Shown here in pieces: positions 37,723-46,195 of a DNA stretch of 64,000 nucleotides. Position numbers and translations under genes: made by a program. Within the stretch, counting starts at the first letter, position 1; each line of letters starts with the position of its first letter. The notes below the pieces were generated by a model, which saw only the letters and a program-made list of their open reading frames with translations, did no database searches and was not told the origin of the DNA. The DNA is taken from the NCBI RefSeq assembly GCF_003143555.1, contig NZ_CP029347.1, positions 2,232,001 to 2,296,000 on the forward strand, in the 5' to 3' direction. Source of the stretch: Saliniradius amylolyticus (GTDB lineage Bacteria; Pseudomonadota; Gammaproteobacteria; Enterobacterales; Alteromonadaceae).

Positions 37723-39551
37723 GACAACACCTCCTTGGCGTTTCTTCGTGTCAGGCGCGCAACACCTGCCAGTATCAACACCAAGCATAAGGGCGCCAGT
37801 GCAATATTGATAAACTTAAGCCAACTGCCCAGCTGCTCAATGTCTTTGTCCAGCTTGTGGCGAACTTCCCTGAGTTGCTGACGTATCTCAATGCGCTGCT
37901 CGGTAAACTCATCCAGTGTCTGCTGTTGCTCTGGGTTAAGCACCAAAGCCCCTGTCTCGCTCTGCTGTCCCTGAAGTTGAGCCAGCTTCTGCTCGGTCTC
38001 CTGCAGTTGCTGTTGCAGACGCTGCTCCTGCTGCCTGAAAGTCTGCTCCGCTCGGGCCGTTAATTCTTCGACTACCGTAAAAGGTCGCGAATAGGTGCCG
38101 CGGCTGCGAATACTGATCAATGCATCGCTGCCGCCGAGATTTTCAACGGCGTTGACCAGCAGATCACCATTATTGGCAAAGGGCGTGACTATGCTCTGGC
38201 CGAAAAACTGACTCTTGCTGACCCAAAAGCGGTCGTTTAGCAGATCACTGTCGGCAACCAGAATCACATTCAGCGAGTCGGTTTCATCCAGCGGCCTGTC
38301 AACGTCCATCCCTTCGGGCGCCTTGTCGAACGCACTGTGCGCCTTGCCCGAAATACGCGCAGCCAGGGTTTTCACCTCGGAGTCAGGACTAAAAGCGCGT
38401 CCAAGCTTCACCACATCACGGGTGGTAGCGTACTCAGAGGCGGCCAGCAGCGACGCATTGTCGGTACTCAATAACAAAGGCTCCCATTGGGATTGGGCCT
38501 GCTCCAATTGTGTCAGTGCGCCAAAAGAGGCACCATTGACCAGCTCCAGGCTCTGGGTAATTACATCCTCATCACTGATCTCGGCCTCACCCAGCCCCAG
38601 ATACCCTAAATGACGTTGTGAGCCTGTCGCAGTGCGGATTTCCAGTCCTGCGGTACCGTCCAACACCACCTCATCGCTCAGGCTGACACCCCAGCTTTGC
38701 AGTAAGGGGCCAAACTCCGATGGATTAGCGCCACCCATGGCAGCCATGGGGTCGGATTCATGGTGAGGATCCACAAATGCCAGCACCCGACCTCCGGCCA
38801 ACGCATATTGGTCGATGCTAAACATCAAACTGTCGCTGAATCCCTGTGGGTGCAACACCACCAGTACATCGGTTTGCTCGGGGATGCTCTTGGCGTCAGC
38901 GCCGATCACCGTCAAATTATACAACTGTTGTAGTTGCTCGAACGCGGTCCAGGCTGGCTGGCGCTGCCCTGTCATGGGGTTTTGTCCGCCATTAATAGCC
39001 ACATCGGTTAGCAGGGTCACCTGCACCGGCTCAGGGTCGCTCAGCTGATAGATCAGCTTAGTCAGCTGATACTCCAATAGCTCTTCCTGCTGGGGATCAA
39101 AAAATGGGATCTGAGCCTCATCATCCAGCGTATTGCGAGCGCCTAAACCGAAGTACACCGCCTCGCCCGCAGGACCGATGGAGGCCGCGGTCAGGCCGAA
39201 ACGGCTGGCTCGATCTTCGGCTTCAGAAAACGGCTCAGGATCGATTTTATGAAGGATAAGCTTACCTTCTGAAGCCGACACATATTCCTTCAAGAGACTT
39301 TCCACTCGGTTGGCATAATTGCGCAGTCCGGTCATCCCCTCAGAGGCCGAATCGGAAAAGAAATAGTATAGATGCACCGGTTCTTCCAGCTGTTCCAGTA
39401 TCTCTACACTGCCCTGAGATAAGGAGTACACCTGATTTTCGGTCAGATCCAAACGGGTCTCATCCAATATCTGATTGTTAACCATCACCAGTGTAATCAG
39501 CACCAGTAGCAACAACAGTCCAACCGCGTAGGCTTTTAGATTCTTTATCAT
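37719..39551 (-). CDS. GldG-like ABC auxiliary membrane protein
   Basis: A 610-residue protein with an N-terminal membrane helix (about 7-26, YAVGLLLLLVLITLVMV) and a large extracytoplasmic domain of the GldG / ABC_transp_aux type (VYSLSQGSVEILEQLEEPVH near 42-61; VLAFVDPHHESDPMA). A Q/E-rich coiled coil (about 500-575) and a second helix near the C-terminus (FINIALAPLCLVLILAGVA) follow. Related proteins occur with GldA and GldF in gliding bacteroidetes, but many non-gliding bacteria also have them. Substrate unknown. Confidence 0.82.
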   Translation of the reverse strand: MIKNLKAYAVGLLLLLVLITLVMVNNQILDETRLDLTENQVYSLSQGSVEILEQLEEPVHLYYFFSDSASEGMTGLRNYANRVESLLKEYVSASEGKLILHKIDPEPFSEAEDRASRFGLTAASIGPAGEAVYFGLGARNTLDDEAQIPFFDPQQEELLEYQLTKLIYQLSDPEPVQVTLLTDVAINGGQNPMTGQRQPAWTAFEQLQQLYNLTVIGADAKSIPEQTDVLVVLHPQGFSDSLMFSIDQYALAGGRVLAFVDPHHESDPMAAMGGANPSEFGPLLQSWGVSLSDEVVLDGTAGLEIRTATGSQRHLGYLGLGEAEISDEDVITQSLELVNGASFGALTQLEQAQSQWEPLLLSTDNASLLAASEYATTRDVVKLGRAFSPDSEVKTLAARISGKAHSAFDKAPEGMDVDRPLDETDSLNVILVADSDLLNDRFWVSKSQFFGQSIVTPFANNGDLLVNAVENLGGSDALISIRSRGTYSRPFTVVEELTARAEQTFRQQEQRLQQQLQETEQKLAQLQGQQSETGALVLNPEQQQTLDEFTEQRIEIRQQLREVRHKLDKDIEQLGSWLKFINIALAPLCLVLILAGVARLTRRNAKEVLS

Positions 39552-39556
39552 CCCTA

Positions 39557-40291
39557 TTACCCCGCTTTATTCTGCTCAATGGCAATAAAGCTGCCGTAGA
39601 GCCATACCAAGGTCACGATAACGAAGTAACCCACATCATTTAACGCAATGACTCCCTTTGCCATCGCCTCGAAGTGGGTCAGAAAGCTGAAAGACGCCAG
39701 GGTATCCAGCAAAATGGTGGGTAACCAGCCAGTAAAGGCATCCAGTACAATATTGCTGCCACTTAGCACGAATAAGAAGCACACAACAATCGCGAGGATA
39801 AAGGCCACGACCTGATTACGACTGAGTGCCGACATGCACAGACCAATGGCCAGAAAGGCACCGCTCATCAGCCAACTGCCCAGATAGGCAGCCAGGATCA
39901 CACCATTATCCGGATTTCCCAGATAGTTGACTGTCAGCCACAAGGGGAATGTCAGCACCAATGCCAGTCCCAGCACCAGCCAGGCAGCAATAAATTTGGC
40001 CAGGACGGCCTGCCAGGTGGTGATAGGCAGGGTCATCAGCAGCTCAATGGTGCCGGACTTACGTTCTTCAGCCCAGGAGCGCATAGCAATGGCGGGCACG
40101 AGAAACAGGTACAGCCAGGGGTGAAAATTAAAAAACGGCATCAGATCCGCCTGCCCCCGCTCGTAGAAATTGCCGATATAGAACGTAAACACACCACTGA
40201 GCATCAAAAAAATCAAGATAAAGACATAGGCCACAGGCGTGGCAAAAAAGCTGGTTAACTCTCGTTTTACAATCGCTTGTAAATTATTCAT
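39557..40291 (-). CDS. ABC-2 type permease (GldF-like)
   Basis: Membrane subunit of 244 residues with about six helices. It starts MNNLQAIVKRELTSFFATPV, a typical ABC-2 permease beginning. The family motif SWAEERKSGTIELLMTLPIT lies near residues 67-87, followed by helices such as FILAIVVCFLFVLSGSNIV. Its ATG overlaps the stop of the upstream ATPase gene (TAATG). Paired with the ATPase and the GldG-like protein; export rather than import is likely from the family. Confidence 0.88.
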   Translation of the reverse strand: MNNLQAIVKRELTSFFATPVAYVFILIFLMLSGVFTFYIGNFYERGQADLMPFFNFHPWLYLFLVPAIAMRSWAEERKSGTIELLMTLPITTWQAVLAKFIAAWLVLGLALVLTFPLWLTVNYLGNPDNGVILAAYLGSWLMSGAFLAIGLCMSALSRNQVVAFILAIVVCFLFVLSGSNIVLDAFTGWLPTILLDTLASFSFLTHFEAMAKGVIALNDVGYFVIVTLVWLYGSFIAIEQNKAG

Positions 40292-41214
40292 CAGGCGGCC
40301 TCCCCGGCAGTCATCTGCCTAAATACATCATCCAACCGACCCTGCTCCTGATAGAGCAAATCCACCTTCAACTGATGGGCCTTGATGGCCTCGGTGACTC
40401 TGGGCATGAGTTCAATACCCGACTCGGCAAACAACGTGACGCGACCGGTGTGCTCATCGACCTCGGCATCTGCAACTCCATCTATAGATGTTAAGGGCTC
40501 AATGTTATTGGTATCGGCCAAATGCAGGGTGACGGCCTTATGATAACGCGACCGCTGCTGTAACTCGGCTGGGGTGGCATCGAACAACAGCTTGCCGTCA
40601 GCAATGATCATGGCTCGGTTACACACCGCGCTCACCTCTTCGAGAATATGGGTAGAGATGATGACAATCTTGTCTTTAGACAGGTCCTGAATTAACTGCC
40701 GGACCTGGTGCTTCTGGTTTGGGTCCAGTCCATCGGTAGGCTCATCCAGAATCAGGATATCGGGCTCATGCAGCAGCGCCTGTGCCAAACCGACGCGACG
40801 CTTAAAGCCCTTAGACAGAGTCTCGATAGTCTGAGTGAGAACCTCGTTCAGTTCCACTTTTTGTACCACGGCTTTGAGTCGCGCCTTTTTGTGCTCACCA
40901 CTTAAACCGCGCACATTGGCAACAAAATCCAGAAACTGAATCACGGTCATATCCCCGTAGGCAGGCGCCCCTTCTGGCAGATAGCCGATATGTTTGAGAA
41001 TTTGCTGCCGGGACTCAGCCAGATCATGTTCCAAAATCCGCACTTCACCGGACGTTGGTGCCAAGAAGCCAGTGAGCATTTTCATGGTGGTGGACTTGCC
41101 CGCCCCATTGGGTCCCAGAAAGCCCACCACATCTCCGGGCTGGATGGTAAAGGAGAGGTTATTGACGGCATTAACCTCACCAAACTGCTTACAAAGATTG
41201 GTTACCGAGATCAT
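40291..41214 (-). CDS. ABC transporter ATP-binding protein (GldA-like)
   Basis: ATPase of 307 residues. Walker A is GPNGAGKST, the Q-loop region is YLPEGAPAYGDMTV, and the signature LSKGFKRRVGLAQALL has LSKGF in place of LSGGQ, as in related export ATPases. Walker B ILILDEPTDGLDP and the H-loop IISTHILEEV follow. A C-terminal accessory domain of about 80 residues is present. First gene of a four-gene unit (ATPase, permease, GldG-like, DUF4340) joined by one- and four-base overlaps and one 5-base gap. Confidence 0.93.
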   Translation of the reverse strand: MISVTNLCKQFGEVNAVNNLSFTIQPGDVVGFLGPNGAGKSTTMKMLTGFLAPTSGEVRILEHDLAESRQQILKHIGYLPEGAPAYGDMTVIQFLDFVANVRGLSGEHKKARLKAVVQKVELNEVLTQTIETLSKGFKRRVGLAQALLHEPDILILDEPTDGLDPNQKHQVRQLIQDLSKDKIVIISTHILEEVSAVCNRAMIIADGKLLFDATPAELQQRSRYHKAVTLHLADTNNIEPLTSIDGVADAEVDEHTGRVTLFAESGIELMPRVTEAIKAHQLKVDLLYQEQGRLDDVFRQMTAGEAA

Positions 41215-41248
41215 AAGCTTCCTTTGATGATCAATTAGATGCTCCAGT

Positions 41249-41276
41249 GATATAGGAACATCCGCAGTAAAATCAA
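41249..41276 (-). promoter_or_regulatory. Sigma-70-type promoter of the Gld-like ABC operon
   Basis: The minus strand reads TTGATT, 16-base spacer, TATATC, about 30 bases before the ATPase gene's ATG. It lies downstream of the orphan terminator at 41286-41307. Confidence 0.55.
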
Positions 41277-41280
41277 GCAG

Positions 41281-41307
41281 TTTATAAAATAAAAAGCCCG
41301 CACGAAG
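41281..41307 (-). terminator. Orphan intrinsic terminator in a divergent gap
   Basis: Minus-strand hairpin GCCCGC-cttcgt-GCGGGC followed by TTTTTATTTTAT, a strong terminator. No minus-strand gene ends here: the neighbour to the right (41402-42139) is on the plus strand. It must therefore stop a non-coding transcript, or insulate the ABC promoter. Confidence 0.85.
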
Positions 41308-41401
41308 GCGGGCAAACAGGGAATCATCTTGCAGTTGGGAACGACAAGAGTCACTAAGTTAACACTCAAGTGTGTAGTAATAATGACAAAAGCCAGTCAA
41401 A
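41308..41401 (-). ncRNA. Candidate small RNA ending at the orphan terminator
   Basis: The roughly 95 bases before the terminator on the minus strand begin near a TTGACT (41394-41399) that could be a -35, but no good -10 follows. It includes the inverted repeat ACACT-TG-AGTGT. There is no open reading frame of note. Proposed only because the terminator has no other owner. Confidence 0.3.
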
Positions 41402-42139
41402 ATGTTGCAAAAGATGACAACCAATACCGACGCTATCATGCAGATCGAGCCTATCGGCACCATTCAAACACCCTACGACGAAAAGTTTGCCGTGCCGCGG
41501 CAGCCAGGCCTTGCAGACACTCCTGCCACCATTCGTTTTTCCGGTGACTATAATCAAATGGACTGTTTCCGGGGCATTGAGCAGTTCAGTCACCTGTGGC
41601 TGATTTTTCAGTTTCACCAAGCCGTGGAACGGGGTTGGAAGCCTTTGGTGCGCCCTCCTCGTCTGGGTGGTAACGACAAACTGGGTGTTTTTGCGACACG
41701 CAGCAGCCATCGCCCAAATGGACTGGGAATGTCAGTGGTCGCATTACAGGCTCTGGAGTCGGTCGACGGTAAGCCAATGTTGAAGGTATGCGGCACTGAT
41801 CTGGTCAATGGTACGCCGATCATTGATATCAAGCCCTATATCCCCTACGCGGATGCCATAGACAACGCCCATGGTGGTTTTGCCCACACCCCACCGGCAA
41901 CCGAATTAGCGGTGAACTATACTCCAGAGGCGCAACAACAGCTGTCGCAACACTCCGAAGAATTCAGACGCTTAGTCCATCAGGTATTGGCTCAGGACCC
42001 CAGGCCGGCTTATCAAAAACAGGCGTCTTCTGCACGCATCTACGGAGTGTCTCTGCAAGGGATGAATGTGCGCTGGCAAGTGGTGGATGGACAGGTTTTA
42101 GTACTAGATTTAAACGACAGACGGGAGATTTCGTCATAA
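41402..42139 (+). CDS. trmO: tRNA (N6-threonylcarbamoyladenosine-37)-N6-methyltransferase TrmO
   Basis: SAM-dependent enzyme that methylates t6A37 in certain threonine tRNAs. The 245 residues carry the TsaA/TrmO beta-barrel: IEPIGTIQTPYDEKFAVPRQ, then FRGIEQFSHLWLIFQFHQ, RPPRLGGNDKLGVFATRSSH-type region with RPNGLGMSVV, and GTDLVNGTPIIDIKPYIPY. ATGs at 41402, 41414 and 41438 are all possible starts; none has a strong ribosome site. I keep the first. Confidence 0.92.
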   Translation: MLQKMTTNTDAIMQIEPIGTIQTPYDEKFAVPRQPGLADTPATIRFSGDYNQMDCFRGIEQFSHLWLIFQFHQAVERGWKPLVRPPRLGGNDKLGVFATRSSHRPNGLGMSVVALQALESVDGKPMLKVCGTDLVNGTPIIDIKPYIPYADAIDNAHGGFAHTPPATELAVNYTPEAQQQLSQHSEEFRRLVHQVLAQDPRPAYQKQASSARIYGVSLQGMNVRWQVVDGQVLVLDLNDRREISS

Positions 42140-42165
42140 AAGGGCAAAAATAGCAGTTACAGAAC

Positions 42166-42194
42166 TTTAGCCCCCCACAAGGTGCTGATAGAAT
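42166..42194 (+). promoter_or_regulatory. Possible promoter of proS
   Basis: TTTAGC, 17-base spacer, TAGAAT; about 90 bases before the proS start. The match is moderate. Confidence 0.35.
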
Positions 42195-42283
42195 GGCGCC
42201 AATTTTCAGTCAGGTGATGCCCAGGGCCTACATATCGATAACGGTCCTTAATGGCCTCCATAGCTTATGAGTTCATACTATCT

Positions 42284-43993
42284 ATGCGCAGTAGTCACTA
42301 TTTACTAGCTACCAAAAAAGAAACCCCGGCCGATGCCGAGGTCATCAGCCACCAGCTGATGCTCAGAGCCGGTATGATCCGGAAGCTGGCTTCAGGCTTG
42401 TATACCTGGCTTCCGACGGGCCTTAAGGTGCTGAATAAAGTCTCCGCCATCGTACGTGATGAGATGGAACGAGCTGGCGCCATAGAAGTGCTGATGCCAA
42501 TGGTGCAGTCTGCCGACTTGTGGCAGGAGTCCGGCCGCTGGGAAGAATACGGCCCGGAGCTGTTACGAATCAAAGATCGCCATCAACGCGATTTCCTGCT
42601 TGGCCCGACTCACGAAGAAGTCATTACTAACCTGGTCAGCCGGGAAATCAGTAGCTATAAGCAGTTGCCCATTAACCTGTTCCAGGTGCAAACCAAGTTT
42701 CGCGACGAGGTGCGCCCGCGCTTTGGCGTGATGCGTGGCCGGGAATTCCTGATGAAAGACGCCTACTCTTTCCACCTCAGCGACGAGTGCCTGAACAAGA
42801 CCTATGAGCGTATGTTCCAGGCCTACTGTAATATCTTTGAGCGTATCGGCCTGGATTTCCGTCCGGTAATCGCCGATACCGGCAGCATTGGCGGTAGCGT
42901 GTCACATGAATTCCATGTGCTGGCCCAGTCTGGTGAAGACGCCATTGCCTTTAGCAACCAGTCTGACTACGCGGCCAACGTGGAGTTGGCCGAAGCGCTG
43001 GCTCCAAGCGCCGAACGCCCGGCACCGAGCGCCGAAATGAAACTGGTGGACACACCAGATGCTAAGACCATTGAGCAGTTAGTCGAGCAGTTCGGGTTAC
43101 CCATAGAACAAACCATTAAGACCTTGATAGTCAAAGCATCTGAGGACATCGACGCCGGCTATGTAGCCCTAATAGTCCGCGGCGACCATCAGCTCAACGA
43201 AATTAAAGCCGAGAAACTGCCTGAGGTAGCCAGTCCCTTAGAATTTGCCACTGAGGAGCAGATTCGCGCTGAAATAGGCGCAGGACCAGGCTCCTTGGGG
43301 CCGGTTAATCTGAACCTGCCGGTGATCATTGACCACAGTGTCGCAGTGCTGGCCGACTTTGGCGCCGGAGCCAATCAGGACGGTCAACATTACTTTAATA
43401 TCAACTGGGAGCGGGACCTGCCGCTGCCAAAGAGCGCTGACCTTCGCAATGTGGTTGCCGGTGATGCATCGCCGGATGGCAAGGGTGAACTGGAAATCAA
43501 GCGCGGCATTGAAGTGGGCCATATCTTCCAACTGGGGGATAAATATTCCAAGGCCATGAACTGTGGCGTACTGACCGAATCGGGTAAACATCAGACCCTG
43601 AATATGGGCTGTTACGGCATCGGTATTTCCCGCATCGTTGCCGCCACCATTGAACAAAATCATGACAAGTTCGGCATTATCTGGCCCGACGCTATTGCCC
43701 CCTTCCGTGTGGCATTGATCCCCATGAATATGCATAAGTCTCATCGCATCAAAGATGCCGCCGAAAGCCTGTATCGTCAGTTACGGGATGCCGGCGTGGA
43801 TGTATTTTTCGATGATCGCAAGGAACGCCCCGGAGTGATGTTTGCCGATATGGAGCTATTGGGGATTCCCCATCAGATCGTTATCGGTGAGCGCAACCTG
43901 GATCAAAATCAGGTGGAGTACAAAAACCGTCAAAGTGGTGAGAAGCAGTCTCTGCCATTGGAGCAGGTGCTAGACTTTATTCACAAACTCTGA
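42284..43993 (+). CDS. proS: Prolyl-tRNA synthetase
   Basis: Class II aminoacyl-tRNA synthetase that charges tRNA-Pro. I use ATG at 42284 (569 residues, [20 protein letters not shown]), which matches the family start; an in-frame ATG at 42251 adds 11 unrelated residues. Class II motifs: [20 protein letters not shown], motif 2 in [19 protein letters not shown], and motif 3 in [14 protein letters not shown]. The bacterial-type editing insertion (about 225-405) and the C-terminal anticodon-binding domain ([19 protein letters not shown]) are both present. Confidence 0.97.
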   Translation: MRSSHYLLATKKETPADAEVISHQLMLRAGMIRKLASGLYTWLPTGLKVLNKVSAIVRDEMERAGAIEVLMPMVQSADLWQESGRWEEYGPELLRIKDRHQRDFLLGPTHEEVITNLVSREISSYKQLPINLFQVQTKFRDEVRPRFGVMRGREFLMKDAYSFHLSDECLNKTYERMFQAYCNIFERIGLDFRPVIADTGSIGGSVSHEFHVLAQSGEDAIAFSNQSDYAANVELAEALAPSAERPAPSAEMKLVDTPDAKTIEQLVEQFGLPIEQTIKTLIVKASEDIDAGYVALIVRGDHQLNEIKAEKLPEVASPLEFATEEQIRAEIGAGPGSLGPVNLNLPVIIDHSVAVLADFGAGANQDGQHYFNINWERDLPLPKSADLRNVVAGDASPDGKGELEIKRGIEVGHIFQLGDKYSKAMNCGVLTESGKHQTLNMGCYGIGISRIVAATIEQNHDKFGIIWPDAIAPFRVALIPMNMHKSHRIKDAAESLYRQLRDAGVDVFFDDRKERPGVMFADMELLGIPHQIVIGERNLDQNQVEYKNRQSGEKQSLPLEQVLDFIHKL

Positions 43994-44003
43994 CTTTTCA
44001 GCG

Positions 44004-44022
44004 GCCGCCAAACCTGGCGGCC
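44004..44022. other. Hairpin after proS
   Basis: GGCCGCC-aaacct-GGCGGCC stem loop a few bases past the proS stop. No T-run follows, so it is at most a weak or Rho-assisted stop site. Confidence 0.45.
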
Positions 44023-44095
44023 GAATCACTTAGTCTTTCCAGGCAAGTCCTCCAGACACATCTCACGTGCCCGCTTGTTCAATAAGCTTGTGAGT

Positions 44096-44130
44096 CCTAC
44101 CTCAAGCAAGATACACTGACTTGAGATAGG
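44096..44130. promoter_or_regulatory. Long inverted repeat upstream of the hydrolase/patatin operon
   Basis: CCTACCTCAAG (44096-44106) and CTTGAGATAGG (44120-44130) match in 10 of 11 positions with a 13-base spacer. TACACT in the spacer and TTGAGA in the right arm could be -10 and -35 elements of alternative promoters. This is typical of a repressor operator overlapping a promoter. The leader further on has two overlapping small stems (44164-44180 and 44172-44190). Confidence 0.5.
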
Positions 44131-44198
44131 GCATATCCCAGAGCCATAAATTCATGGTATTCAGCTACACTAACCGTAGCGGAAGCGGTTGAGCGATT

Positions 44199-45053
44199 AT
44201 GAAACTAACCTTTTACGGTGTGCGCGGCTCCATCCCGGCCCCCGGCAAAGACTTTATCGAATACGGCGGTAATACCGCCTGTGTTCATATTGAACTGAAC
44301 GACGGCACTGACATCGTGCTGGACGCCGGCACGGGCATAAAGCGCCTGGGCACCCATCTGGTCAGTAAGGACAGTGATATTCACCTGCTACTCAGCCACA
44401 ACCACTGGGATCATATCCAGGGCTTTCCGTTTTTTGCCCCTATTTTTCAGTCCGACCGGAAAATTTTTATTACCCCTGGCTGTACCGCGTTCCAACAACA
44501 AGACGATGCCGTGCTAAGACAGATGAATGGCAGCACCTTTCCGGTGGACCACCACAGCCTGCCGTCCGTGATTCAGATTCTGCCCCGGATTAACCGTGGC
44601 GAGAACAGACAGATAGGTTCAGCAACGGTTTCTACTCAAGCCATGAATCACCCTGGCAGTGGCAGCTCTTATCTTATTGAGGCTGATGGGAAGCGCTTGG
44701 CTTACATTACCGACAATGAACTTTATCCGCCCCACAACAAACACACCGACTTTTTACAATGGGTCGAATTTGCCAAAGACGCGGACATCATCATTCACGA
44801 TGCCCAATACCTGCAAACCGACATGCCCACAAAATCGGGCTGGGGACATTCGGTCGCCGAAGAAACCGTCAAGCTCGCGATGGCCTGCAATGCGAAACGG
44901 TTAGCGTTATACAGCCATGATCACGATCGCACCGACCAGGATATTCGCGCCATTGAGCAACATTGCCACGACGTGGTTAAGCTTGGAGGAGCCGAATTAA
45001 CCGTGTTTGCAGCCGCAGAAGGCATGACCATCGACCTCAACAGGCCTCAATGA
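44199..45053 (+). CDS. Metallo-beta-lactamase-fold hydrolase (PhnP/cyclic phosphodiesterase-like)
   Basis: Soluble metal-dependent hydrolase of 284 residues. The start MKLTFYGVRGSIPAPG is typical of the phosphodiesterase-like branch of the fold. The metal motif HxHxDH is intact as H67-N-H69-W-D71-H72 in LLLSHNHWDHIQGFPFF. Further ligands fit H151, D172 (YITDNE) and H240 (YSHDHDR). There is no signal peptide. It overlaps the patatin gene by four bases (ATGA). Substrate unknown; a cyclic nucleotide or phosphodiester is likely from the family. Confidence 0.87.
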   Translation: MKLTFYGVRGSIPAPGKDFIEYGGNTACVHIELNDGTDIVLDAGTGIKRLGTHLVSKDSDIHLLLSHNHWDHIQGFPFFAPIFQSDRKIFITPGCTAFQQQDDAVLRQMNGSTFPVDHHSLPSVIQILPRINRGENRQIGSATVSTQAMNHPGSGSSYLIEADGKRLAYITDNELYPPHNKHTDFLQWVEFAKDADIIIHDAQYLQTDMPTKSGWGHSVAEETVKLAMACNAKRLALYSHDHDRTDQDIRAIEQHCHDVVKLGGAELTVFAAAEGMTIDLNRPQ

Positions 45054-46174
45054 TCCAGCGTAACCAGTTTGCTCTGTTGCTCAGCGGCGGTGGTGCAAGG
45101 GCCGCCTATCAGGTGGGGGTGTTAAAAGCTATCACCGAGTTGTTGCCCCGCAACCACCCTATTCCTTTCCCGGTTATCTGCGGCACCTCAGCCGGTGCCA
45201 TTAATGCGACGGCCATGGCCTGTTTTGCCTCCTGCTACCATTTGGGTGTGCGGAAACTGGAATGGGTCTGGAAAAACTTTCACACCGAGCAGGTCTACCA
45301 GAGCCATTTGCTGCCCGTATTCGGTCACCTCCTCGGCAACCAGTTACAAAACTGGCGCTCGGATCAGGTTCCCAGGCACCCTTCCAGCCTGCTTAATAAC
45401 CAGCCATTACGGGAATTACTGCACCAGACTCTGGACTTTTCACGTATCGATCGCAACATCCTGCGCCGCCAACTCAGGGCTATCTGTGTCACCGCATCCA
45501 GCTATGCCCACAAAGAGTCCTTCAGCTTTTTTCAGGGAGCGTCTGATTTGGAGCCCTGGCATCGCGCTCAACGGCGTGGAGTAAAGGCCACTTTGTACAC
45601 CGAACATCTGATGGCTTCGGCAGCCATTCCCTTGGTATTTCCCACCATCCGACTGCACGAAGACTACTTTGGGGATGGCTCTATCCATCAGCTCTCGCCT
45701 CTCAGTGCTCCTATTCACCTGGGCGCAGAGCGCATTCTGGTAGTCGGTGTTGAGCAACCCCAGTCGGCCCCTAATATCAAATCTGGTCACCCCAGTAGCG
45801 CCATGATAGCGGGCCACCTGCTGGATACCATTTTCGCCGATACGCTACACTCGGATTTGGAACGGTTGTACCGCATTAACCATACCCTGTCGCTGCTTAG
45901 TCACAAGGAACGTCAGCAGACTCAGCTAAAGCGAGTGGAATGCCTGGTGATTAACCCAACGGTAAACCTTAACGCCATTGCCAGTGACTACTATCAAAGT
46001 CTGCCGATGGGCATACGCGCACTGATGAAACTGCTGGGCATCAAGCCGGATAAAGAGTCCAGCTTGCTCAGCTACTTATTGTTTGAAGGGGCTTTCTGCC
46101 AGCAGCTCATTAACATTGGCTATCGGGACGGGGTAAACCGGCGCGATGAGATTCGCCAGTTTCTGGAGTTGTAG
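45050..46174 (+). CDS. Patatin-like phospholipase
   Basis: Predicted serine lipid acyl hydrolase of 374 residues. The oxyanion loop is LLSGGGARAAYQVGVL, the nucleophile elbow is CGTSAGA with S48, and the dyad Asp fits D209 in YFGDGS (DGS where DGG/DGA is usual). There is no signal peptide or membrane helix, so it should act in the cytoplasm or at the inner membrane. It is coupled to the metal hydrolase gene before it, and convergent with the antiporter gene 21 bases away. Confidence 0.9.
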   Translation: MIQRNQFALLLSGGGARAAYQVGVLKAITELLPRNHPIPFPVICGTSAGAINATAMACFASCYHLGVRKLEWVWKNFHTEQVYQSHLLPVFGHLLGNQLQNWRSDQVPRHPSSLLNNQPLRELLHQTLDFSRIDRNILRRQLRAICVTASSYAHKESFSFFQGASDLEPWHRAQRRGVKATLYTEHLMASAAIPLVFPTIRLHEDYFGDGSIHQLSPLSAPIHLGAERILVVGVEQPQSAPNIKSGHPSSAMIAGHLLDTIFADTLHSDLERLYRINHTLSLLSHKERQQTQLKRVECLVINPTVNLNAIASDYYQSLPMGIRALMKLLGIKPDKESSLLSYLLFEGAFCQQLINIGYRDGVNRRDEIRQFLEL

Positions 46175-46195
46175 GCTGTGGCCAGCTGCGTAATG

